Positions 18,601 through 26,700 of a stretch of 64,000 nucleotides of DNA are shown here, one piece after another; the stretch's first letter is position 1, and every line of letters starts with the position of its first letter. This DNA is from Agapetus fuscipes (Eukaryota; Arthropoda; Insecta; Trichoptera; Glossosomatidae), in the NCBI GenBank assembly GCA_951799405.1, contig OX637363.1, positions 4,836,001 to 4,900,000 on the forward strand, given 5' to 3'. Both the position numbers and the translations under genes were made by a program. Under the pieces are notes generated by a model. That model saw only the letters and a list, made by a program, of their open reading frames with translations, was not told the origin of the DNA and did not search any database.

Positions 18601-20880
18601 AACGCCATGATGAGGTATCACGTATCCTTGACCCAAATCTTCAGTTTCCCAATCCTTTTCAACAAGCCTAATATATTTTTTATCCAAATATTCTTGGAAT
18701 ACTCGATCATATTCAATTTTTACAGTGGGATTATTATTCAGCTTTCGTTCTAAAGACTCAAATCTTCGAATTGCCACAGTTTTAGACTCTCCTAATCTCG
18801 ACGATTTATCCTTAAACGGTAATGCTACTGTGTAGCCACCTGATGCATTTCTTACTGTGGTCTGAGAATATAATTTTTCACAGACCTGTTCGGAAGGAGA
18901 GAAGATCTTTGTCATCTGGGGAACCTCTTCTAATTTAAAGAACTCGGTCAAATCGGAGGGAAGCGTGTCTATCGAGTGAAAGGCTTCCACCTCGTTTGCT
19001 ACCTTTTCTATGGCTGGAGCCTTTCCTACTATTATAAAGCCGAGTGCAGTTTCTACTGCTACTGGCTCCCCGGCAGATCTTGATACCGTTTTAGCACGTA
19101 GGATTCTTGCAAAAATGTCAGCTCCCAAAATGACATCCACCTTTGCTGGCTTGTCATAGTCCTCATCCGCAAGTACGATCCCCTCGAAATAGGTCAATTG
19201 TGATCTATCAATTTTCGCAGTTGGCAACTTATTTGTTATGGTGTCTACAACCAACGGTTCGATTTCAAGCTCAAATGTTTCGTCAATCCTTGATCGAATC
19301 GTCAAAGATGTGACGCCCTTTATCTCACTTTGACTATTTCCCACTCCAGAAACAAACTTCCTTTCCGTGGCTAAAATAGGCAAAGCCAACGACTTAGCGC
19401 ACTCCACCGTGATGAAATCACGCTGTGAAGCGCTATCAATTATTGCCCGAATAATTTTGACACGGCCATTTTCATTCTTAGCAGTACACTTTGCCGTACC
19501 CAAAAGTACAGATGAAAATGGATCCGAGTCCGACCCGATCTTGCGCTCTCCAACAGAGCACAATGCCACCGATACAGGATTGCTGGTTGGCGACTCCAAC
19601 GCAACATTTCCTTCAACGTCAGCACCAGTCGCCCTTACCGGCGAGCTAGCGCCCTTAAAATGCAATAGAGTATTATGATGGCGTGCACACACAGTGCATT
19701 CAATATTTTTGCTGCAACCGCGCATTATATGTCCTGGCTCTAAGCATTTTATGCATAATTTATTTGCTTTTACGACGTTCAATCTACAATTAACATTCAT
19801 TCTCTTAAACTTTGGACACTCTGACAATCGTCCATGATCTTTAAGGCCACACAAAAAACATTTTATCGATTCTCGAATACTCACAAATGATTTCACATTG
19901 TTGGCTTTATACGAACGTGAAACAGAAGACGATGACAATGAACCTTTACGAGGCTGCGTGTGATCTGTCAAACCCAATGTTTGACGAGAACGCTGCAGTA
20001 TCTGTGCTTGCTTTCTAACGAACTCTATGAAATCCATACATTTAGGCATACGACCGCCTAAATTTTGGCTCCATTCTGACTCAAAAGATTTCACTGTCTC
20101 GAAGCCAATCTTCTTGCTTCCAATATAAATAAGCAAAAAATCCTCCAAGTTTTCAATTTGTAATTGCTTCAATGCCGCGACGTTTGACGAGAAAGCATCT
20201 ATAAAAGTTTCTAAACTTGAGGGTGACTGTTCAACACGATCTACGCTAGGTAGTTTGAACAGTTTCTCTAGATACGAAGTGGCCAACATCCTTTTATCAT
20301 TGTATTTATCAATAAGCGCTTTCCACAATACCACATAATTTTCTGCCGATGGTACAATCCCATGACAAAGGTTTAGAGCTTTTCCAGAAAGTTTCCCAAT
20401 CAAATATTGAATTCTCTCACTATCAGAGAGATCCTCATTTTCATGAACTACAGTTCGAAATGATTCATAAAATAATGGCCACGATTCTATTTCCCCATTA
20501 AAACTACATAACTCCAGTTTCGGCAAATTGAATCTCTTCTTTGCAGTCCCCGATTTTTCGACAGCTGGACTAATCGTTTGTAATTGATTAACCCGGAACT
20601 TTATTTTTGTATATAACTCTTCAACTGACATTAGAGAATTATAATTGGGAACACTCTCCGCAGAAACCGACAGCAGTTTATTTCGTTCATCAATAGTGTT
20701 TATGAAATCGGCACGTAGAATATCGATTGTAAAACTGTTAGCCAAAAAGTCATCAATTTTTACAGGATCGTTATTTAAATTCCTACTTTGATCGAATATA
20801 CTCTGAATTCTCCCGTAAATGGCCGTCAGTTTGCTTTGTAAAAGCTGAACAACAACTTCTTGATCTTCCCTTTTTGCCAT
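15649..20880 (-). CDS. BEL/Pao Gag-Pol polyprotein
   Basis: 1743 residues from the ATG at 20878-20880. An in-frame ATG 49 codons upstream would add a Phe-rich stretch unlike any Gag, so I prefer the internal start. In order: a DUF1759-like Gag core (FNGEIESWPLFYESF), zinc knuckles near 340-400 (CFLCGLKDHGRLSEC, CIKCLEPGHIMRGC), an A17-type protease with IIDSASQRDF near 480, reverse transcriptase with FGLCCSPY and YMDDI near 893, RNase H, a zinc-binding region (CVICFKAKP), an integrase D,D,E core (GVDYAGP near 1443, YSDRGTNFVG, GGIWEAGV near 1567), and a DUF5641-like C-terminus (NWPIGFVQEVFPGKDGVVR). No stop or frameshift; catalytic residues are present. Confidence 0.95.
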   Translation of the reverse strand: MAKREDQEVVVQLLQSKLTAIYGRIQSIFDQSRNLNNDPVKIDDFLANSFTIDILRADFINTIDERNKLLSVSAESVPNYNSLMSVEELYTKIKFRVNQLQTISPAVEKSGTAKKRFNLPKLELCSFNGEIESWPLFYESFRTVVHENEDLSDSERIQYLIGKLSGKALNLCHGIVPSAENYVVLWKALIDKYNDKRMLATSYLEKLFKLPSVDRVEQSPSSLETFIDAFSSNVAALKQLQIENLEDFLLIYIGSKKIGFETVKSFESEWSQNLGGRMPKCMDFIEFVRKQAQILQRSRQTLGLTDHTQPRKGSLSSSSVSRSYKANNVKSFVSIRESIKCFLCGLKDHGRLSECPKFKRMNVNCRLNVVKANKLCIKCLEPGHIMRGCSKNIECTVCARHHNTLLHFKGASSPVRATGADVEGNVALESPTSNPVSVALCSVGERKIGSDSDPFSSVLLGTAKCTAKNENGRVKIIRAIIDSASQRDFITVECAKSLALPILATERKFVSGVGNSQSEIKGVTSLTIRSRIDETFELEIEPLVVDTITNKLPTAKIDRSQLTYFEGIVLADEDYDKPAKVDVILGADIFARILRAKTVSRSAGEPVAVETALGFIIVGKAPAIEKVANEVEAFHSIDTLPSDLTEFFKLEEVPQMTKIFSPSEQVCEKLYSQTTVRNASGGYTVALPFKDKSSRLGESKTVAIRRFESLERKLNNNPTVKIEYDRVFQEYLDKKYIRLVEKDWETEDLGQGYVIPHHGVVRADKTTTKLRVVLDASAPTSSGVALNNILHTGPNLQNDLMKIVLRFRLLPIALNADIRQMYLQIKIRKEDQRFQRLFYRFDPKGPLQLFEMTRVPFGLCCSPYLAIRTVRQLAIDERDRFPDAAAVAESDIYMDDIATSCSTVAEGVKLSTQLINFFNAGGFELTKFCSNAPEALKLVPPERKVTGVVKFDPEEDLKVLGLRWEPRDDVFTFRVNRHPRSCTKRGILSTVARMWDVLGIVAPVTLMAKLIIKYLWTEGIGWDETPPFSVIEHWERLERELVLLERLRLPRHIGVVVEGCIVSLLGFADASEKAYGGVVYMHVHFPSTRDSIVRLICAKSRVAPSKTVISLPRMELCANLVLAKLMRYVIDVYAQSCTISRILAFTDSTVALAWIKSDPTRWQCFVGNRVAKIQQLIEADKFYHISGKDNPADCLSRGLTPAQLMEHPLWFAGPGFAKLPSEEWPVHPFDLKLVDDAPEKRRPVLALLEIEETEEVHMLCEMAERVSSWSKLLRITVYILRFLKKLPKPFHVSHLEMAEKVIIQNLQSRHFGNEIKLLNSGKQVKPAFRRLRTFLKDGVLRVGGRLSNASIEYDNQHPILLPRRDHVVNLIIDHWHRRNLHTGPQLVMALLRQKYWILSARDIVRQRIQSCVICFKAKPRNEFPLMADLPEFRVREAKAFCHTGVDYAGPLAIIPYRRRGVRSIKAYICLFVCLVTKAVHLELAPDLSTDAFLSALKRFISRRGPISVIYSDRGTNFVGAKSSLDAIYKMLDSKEFNERFAHELQEHRIEFCFNVAAAPHFGGIWEAGVRCVKSHLAKVVGLQLLTYEEMLTVLVQIESILNSRPLTVLSGDPAEPLALTPAHFLTLTPLKSLPAAPITDGGTSLVRRKEVCDQLVQSFWKRWRTEYLNTLQVRKKWDKDHKSIEKGSIVILDNGTGAPLNWPIGFVQEVFPGKDGVVRVVEVRTKFGTYRRPVVKVYPLPTQ

Positions 20881-21369
20881 ATTTGGTTGTATATCAAGTA
20901 TCCAAAATATCAAAAAGAAGAAAAAGAAAAATAAAAAACAATAAGTGTAAACAAAAACTCTGTTATGAATGATAATATTCCTTTGACCTTGAATATTATG
21001 TAAACAAATGTCAAAATAAATTCGCAAATCAAAACAACTATTATTTTTATTACCTCATTAGCAATTTGGTACTTACCGATTGATGATTTCAAAAATTCAC
21101 ATAAACAGTTAGGTATATAAAGGGAATTTAATTTAAACAAATGACCGATACCAACTTTCAAATTTAAATCTGTAGGTACACCAAATTATTGTTACAAATT
21201 TTATCTCATCTACCCAAAGCTAATATTATGAATATAAAAATACGATTCTGTTTATATTCCAATATCTCCAAAACGAACTATTCAAAATAAGTACACCAAA
21301 TGAAGAAACCAAAATATTTTACTGTCCAATTAACAGCAAAATAACACAAATCCGGTACGATAGGACCAA
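20881..21369 (-). other. BEL/Pao 5' leader with primer binding site
   Basis: On the minus strand the leader begins one base after the LTR with TGGTCCTATCGTACCGGA (21368-21351), complementary to a tRNA 3' end (CCA). I could not assign the tRNA. The rest is AT-rich untranslated leader. Confidence 0.7.
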
Positions 21370-21891
21370 TGGATGCGCACGCAGCACGCGCGAGCGAATC
21401 TCACGCACGCCACTGCGCCGATGTTTCTTATTTGAGTATCTTAATTACTTTCGAGGGCTCCTCAATGCGAGAAATGATCTGAGGAGTCTCGACGACGACG
21501 ATTGGGGGCGCAACTGCTCCAAACTCTCGATCGGGACAAAAGGAAGGAAGGACCCAAGGAATTTGCCACCTACCTCGTGTCTCCCGTCATCCAGCTTGGA
21601 TCGACTGCAGTCGGCTCCCGTTGTCCAAAAGGCGCGCTCAAACCACACGGCTCTTGAGGACACAAAACACACACAAATGTCCAAACTTGCTATGGACTGC
21701 ACAACGGTTAAATTCACGACGTTTTCGAATTTCACCCACGAAGTTTTTACCGACAACCTTCTTGCTCCAAGATCAAAATGCAAGTGGCAATATGTGGGTC
21801 GGTAAAACAGATTTTGGATAATAATGGTGAAGTTCCAGGATAAGGAGGTTAATTTGAGGAATGATCGAAAGATGGCGCTTTGGCGTGAACA
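21370..21891 (-). repeat. 5' LTR of the BEL/Pao element (522 bp)
   Basis: Same length and ends as 14796-15317, with no mismatch seen by eye. Promoter elements were not resolved. Confidence 0.95.
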
Positions 21892-21896
21892 CATTA

Positions 21897-22130
21897 TGTT
21901 ATATTTGTTTCAACTTACTTAAAAAATTGGTCATTAGTAAGAAAGAGAACAAAGAACTTCACAGATGCATTTCCATGTGTACAAAAAAACTCCGGCCAAT
22001 GTAAAAATGTTCCTAGAAAGTTGGTACTGTTATTGCGAATAATAATGACTGCCGAACCAGTGCGAACATAGTTAGAGATGACAGATAGCACGCGTTATAA
22101 ATATTGTGATCGCTAAATTTTACGAATTGT
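21897..22130. repeat. foldback family F copy 2, right piece
   Basis: AAGAAAGAGAACAAAGAACT, TTTCCATGTGTACAAAAAAA, TGTTCCTAGAAAGTTGGTAC and ACAGATAGCACGCGTTATAA match copy 1 (13725-13900) and, inverted, 57600-57740. Confidence 0.75.
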
Positions 22131-22384
22131 ACCTTGACTTATATGTTGGTATGCGGCTGACCACCCATGCTGTAAAAATGGTTCACTTTGCCAATGTCAC
22201 CCCTGTTACAGGGAAGGACGGCAAGAGTTGCAGGGTGTATGTCCATTTGAAATTTGGTTTTTATGTTGTAGGCTCACATGAGGCATGTGCAAGCGCAAAC
22301 TTGTACATGTCTGGTTGTGAGAATGCATGTAGTGTGAATCTCCAATGTAACATATCTTTACAACTTAGATTAGATTAGATTAGT
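22131..22384 (+). repeat. LINE 3'-end repeat
   Basis: Complete unit, CTTGACTTATATGTTGGTAT to AGATTAGATTAGATTAG. It has the longest form of the conserved 65-codon frame. Confidence 0.9.
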
Positions 22385-22408
22385 ACCTAATTAGATTAAT
22401 AGATTTCT

Positions 22409-22650
22409 TGACTTATAGGTTGGTATGAGGCTGACCCTCCATACTGTAAAAATGGTTCACTTTGTCAATATCACCTCTTTTTCAGGGAAGGTCGGTAAGA
22501 GTTGCAGGGTGTATGTTCATTTGAGGTTTGGTTTTTATAGTGTAAGTCCACATGCGGCGCGAAATTATACTATGGTGTCTGCATATGAAAATGCATGTAA
22601 TGTGAATCCCCGATGTTACATATCTTTGCAATTCAGATTAGATTAAATTA
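22409..22650 (+). repeat. LINE 3'-end repeat, tandem neighbour of the previous copy
   Basis: A second unit in the same orientation 24 bp downstream, more diverged (GTCAATATCACCTC, GATGTTACATATC). Confidence 0.85.
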
Positions 22651-22654
22651 GCAC

Positions 22655-22795
22655 CAAGTAATCTTATGAAAGAAGAGATAGAAGTTGTTGAATGTTTTAA
22701 GTTTTAACCTTGCCATGACTAGCGCCCTCTTACCTTTACCCAATTGCTTGTATTCCCCCTTTACGTTTTCTTTACAATTGTAATTTATTGAGAGA
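22655..22795. repeat. dispersed repeat fragment shared with 56040-56140
   Basis: Both loci carry TAACCTTGC.TGAC, ACTAGCGCCCTCTTACCTTT and CCCAAT. The class is unknown. Confidence 0.5.
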
Positions 22796-22870
22796 TTAGC
22801 GACAGATCCCGGAAAGTAATTCTCCAGCATAATCAGCCGGCCGTGTAAGCCTAAAACTCCGATTTCTTGG

Positions 22871-23115
22871 TGTTGTTGCTTTGAAGGACTTCGTTATTCT
22901 TGTCTGCGGTACCGGAGCCCCGTACGGAGAGAACTGCGGCTTCGTGCCTGCTCCTCCAGGGTCTATCCTATTTGGTATATCCATTCCTTCCTCGATCTTC
23001 CCCTTCCACGCTTTCTTCTGACATTGCCTCTGTACACTTTCTTCGTTAGTCGTTCATCATTCATTCTGGAACATTATAGAAATCCACATCAACGCCACGA
23101 CAACCCGGGGTGCTT
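22871..23115 (+). pseudogene. partial duplicate of the first recovered spätzle-type exon
   Basis: 22871-22910 (TGTTGTTGCTTTGAAGGACT) copies the intron upstream of exon 23559-23725. 22905-22960 copies part of the exon itself and keeps the frame: CGTGAPYGENCGFVPAPPG, with one amino-acid change (P to T) and otherwise silent changes. The 5' part of the exon with its splice acceptor is missing, and no donor follows. 23079-23115 (CAACGCCACGACAA) resembles the intron after the true exon (23731-23783). Confidence 0.75.
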
Positions 23116-23205
23116 ATTAGCCTCTTTAGTCAACCTCAGCCACCGTTCTCAGCCTCAGTTCCTGTCTAACGGCTTCCTTCTCCAGTCCCATACTACACAT
23201 GATTA

Positions 23206-23383
23206 AGAGCCCGTTCCCACTTGTCAGGTGTCGGACCCGTATATTCATCGGAGGTTCCAGTTGCAGAATATTTCGGACAAAATCGGTTTCCGACAAGTGT
23301 AAATAGCTCCATACATAATGTTCTGCCACTGGAACCTCCGATTAATACACGAATCCGACACCCGACAAATGGGAACGGGCTCT
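23206..23383. mobile_element. inverted-repeat MITE, ~178 bp
   Basis: The left arm AGAGCCCGTTCCCACTTGTC and GGTGTCGGACCCGTATATTC pair with the right arm ending in GGGAACGGGCTCT. The centre is about 60 bp. Confidence 0.75.
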
Positions 23384-23384
23384 A

Positions 23385-23478
23385 AGCTTGACCAATACTG
23401 TAACTCTGTTTCCATTCCACTAGAGCTGGCCAGAGCTTCTGCTGAGTTGACTCCCTTTCTTTCTATCCTTACATACCT
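23385..23478 (-). repeat. LINE 3'-end fragment (ACAGT-tailed family)
   Basis: CTGTAACTCTGTTTCCATTC and TTTCTATCCTTACATACCTT match the minus-strand copy at 24135-24230. Confidence 0.55.
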
Positions 23479-23558
23479 TGAATCGTGTTGTTGCTTTGAA
23501 GGAGTTCGTCGTCATCTTTTCTTGTCTCTTCATCAGCTTGTTGTTGTCTTGCTTGCAG

Positions 23559-23725
23559 GCTTGTGTCCTGCTCCTGTCTCCCGCGTCGTCAGCTGTCCGC
23601 CGCGCCTGCGGTCCGGGAGCCCCGTACGGAGAGAACTGTGGCTTCGTGCCGGCTCCTCCAGGGAAGACCCCAGCCTGCGCCCAACCAGGGTACACGTACT
23701 GTGAGCAACTTGACCACTACCCCAA
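23559..23725 (+). CDS. spätzle-type gene, first recovered exon
   Basis: The acceptor follows TTGTCTTGCTTGCAG and the donor is CCAA|GTAAGAG. It starts in phase 0 and ends with two bases of a codon. It encodes ACVLLLSPASSA (hydrophobic end of a signal peptide), then VRRACGPGAPYGENCGFVP and APPGKTPACAQPGYTYCEQL. The methionine must lie in an upstream exon. Confidence 0.85.
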
Positions 23726-26700
23726 GTAAGAGAAACATCATACAAATCAACATCAACGCTACGACAAACTGGAGTGCTTCATCATCGTCATCTTGTAAAG
23801 GCAGCGCCTTGTTATGTCAGCCATTTGTCTCTGTCTGTTGCCATCCTCTTGAGATGCGAATAGGAGGAGACATCCATGAGCCGCTTCACATCCTTGAAGT
23901 ATGAAGTTCTTGGGCGACCCCTTGTTCGTCTTCCCAAGATTTTGCCTTCGAAGATGTTGTTAAGAAAGGTGCTATGTCTAATCGAGTGCCCTATTAGCTT
24001 GGCTTTCCTCTTCAAAATGTGACGTATAAGCTCTCTTCTATCTTTTACGTCCCGCAACACCTCTTCGTTGAACTTATTTTTTGACCCATGTTTACGCTCC
24101 GCCATATTTCTTTGCTTGGTATCTTCAAACCGATTCAGTAACTGTAACTGTAACTCTGTCGCCATTGCGCTAGGGCTGGCCAGAGCCTCTGCAGAGCTGC
24201 ATCCATTTCTTCCTATCCTTACATACCTCTTTCAATTCATGCACATCCATCACCTATTTCACGCATTTTCTTCTTTTACGCTCACTTTGTATATCCTACT
24301 CTTTCACAATCTCCTCAATCTGATCACTCCATACTTTTCTCGGTCGTACCTTACCTCCTTTTCCCTTCACACTTCCCCTGTAAATATACTTTGCAGTTTA
24401 TCATCATTCATTCTTTTCACATGCCCAAACCATCTCATCACATTATTTTGTACCTCAACGTTCACATCCTCTTTCAAATTACATTATTTCTTTACCCATT
24501 CATTCCTAACTCTATCCTTCAGAGTTTTTCCTTTCTTGCTTTCCACCGTACGTACATACTTTACTCATTTCGCTATCATTCACTGTCCATACTTCACTTC
24601 CATACATCAAGGTCGGTAACAATATGCCATTGTATATTGCCATTCTCAGATCCATCATCAATCGCTTGTTTTTTTGCTATTCTTCCTATAGCACCGACCA
24701 CTTGCTTATCTATCTCTAAAAATTAAGATAGCAACAGCCTGTGGCCACAGCAATACTTTATGGGATAGATGGCCAGCTGCATAGAAAATGATAACCTGAA
24801 TTAAGAATCTTATATTTAATATCCAATTAGCAGAAAAGGTACAAATGTGCATAGTGGTTTTCTTTGTCCACACCTGCATCTAATAAAAAACTGCATAGCA
24901 ACTAAAATTTGCATGATCGAAAAAATACCGATATTAGTTAAGTTGCAGACAAAATCTACCTAAAGTTATATGTTTGTTTATTTGCAAAGACATCAACAGA
25001 ACACTGAAAATAATTTATACAAAACCATAAGATCTCCAATGCTCCAATGACAGATGTCTATCACAATAGTTTTGGCACTGTTTACAATAATATTATATTT
25101 TATATCTTTTAAATGTAGAATGCAGATAGATATTAATAATAATAATATTAGGATGATTTATTTGGTGAGCGCTGTTTTTGTGTGTATCACACCTCAAGAG
25201 CCCTCTGCGATCTTGGTCGTCGCTGTAGAAAGCGCCAATTCTCAAGTTGGACCCAGTTGTTGTAAGGTTGGATGGACCTTTCAGTGGCCGGTCTTTGGTA
25301 AAGGTTTATGAATTTTTCAACCCAGCGAAGAGCACATTCGAAATGTAAATGGTATATTTTTGTGCTCCGCCGGGATCCGAATCCACAACCTTCCATTAAA
25401 ACGAGTCCGAAGTGTCCAAGATGCCAACGACACGCGGTGTACCTGAGCGGTTACCCATCCAAGTGCTGTCCGCGCTTAATGTTGCTTAACTTCGGTGATC
25501 TATGGGAACCGGTGCTTTCAACATGATAACGTCGTTGACTAAAATACCTTTAGGTACCTACTCAGTCGGATAGAGTTTCCAAGAAGGGAAAAGAAGACCG
25601 TTTTTGGAGATCGAGCCTTCAAGGTGGCTGCTCCAACGATATGGAACGGCCTCCCAGATGACCTGCGCGAAATGGATATGGAGAGTACTTTTAGAAAGGG
25701 GTTGAAGACCCACCTGTTCGCGCGCTCATATGAGCAAGCGCCTTTGGGATGACCAAGAGTCACGAAAAGGAGCTATAAAAATATTGTATAATTATTATTA
25801 CTCAATCACTGTAAATGCGCGATATTATGTCATTTAATTCCTTGACTTATAGGTTGGTATGCGGCTGACCACCCTTGGGGCTCTCCATATATTACGTCAT
25901 TCGCATTTAGGGGTGGGGAGTCTGGTCTGCGGATGATGGCAAATGATGTACGAGTACCAAAAGTAACGTCGTTCTTGTAAATACCAATTTCTACAAAATA
26001 TACAAAATAGTATGCAAGTAATATAAAATTATTAATTATTAAGCTCATCCATTATTACAGCAAGAGGGGGGGGGGGGTCATTAGATAATGACTATAGGAT
26101 GATTGTAAGGGGGGGGGGGGGGTCGAAAATCGGCCAAAATCGATGACGTAATTTATGGACGGCCCCCTTGCTGTAGAAAACGTTTCACTTTGCCAACGTC
26201 ACCCCTGTTTCAGGGAAGGACGGCTGGAGTTGCAGGGTGTATGTCCATTAGAGATTTGGGTTTTTATGTTGAAGGTTCACATGCGGCATGTGCAAGCGCG
26301 AAATTGTCCGTGTCTGCTTGTGAGAATGCATATAATGTGAATCCCCAATGTTGCATATCTTTAAAACATAGATTAGACTAGATTAGATGATTGTGTATTA
26401 TACCTCAAACGTAAAATTAAATAAGTTGCAAATTAAGCTTACGTGGGTTTCTAAGATAAACGCATTTCTCAAGCAATCCCCAGTTGTTGTAAGGTTGGAT
26501 GGACCTCTTTCAGTGACCGGTCTTTGGTAAAGGTTTATGAATTTTTCAACTCAGCGAAGAGCACATTCGAAATATAAATTGTATATTTTTGTGCTCTGCC
26601 GGGATCCGAATCCACAACCTTCCATTTACGAGTCCGAAGTGTTGCCACTGTACTACGGTCCGGTCCAAGATGCCAACGACACGCGGTGTACCTGAGCGGT

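Larger units (their letters stand above)
14796..21891 (-). mobile_element. complete BEL/Pao LTR retrotransposon, 7.1 kb
   Basis: Two 522 bp LTRs, 5 bp target duplication CATTA (14791-14795 and 21892-21896), a TGG-type primer site next to the 5' LTR, a polypurine stretch before the 3' LTR, and one uninterrupted gag-pol frame. I saw no difference between the LTRs when reading them side by side. It is inserted in a copy of foldback family F. No envelope-like frame is present. Confidence 0.95.

Noticed and set aside
20881..21027. 49-codon N-terminal extension of the BEL Gag-Pol frame
   Set aside because: Phe-rich and AT-driven, unlike a Gag start. The ATG at 20880 gives the expected MAKRED... 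type start, and the upstream part fits an untranslated leader.
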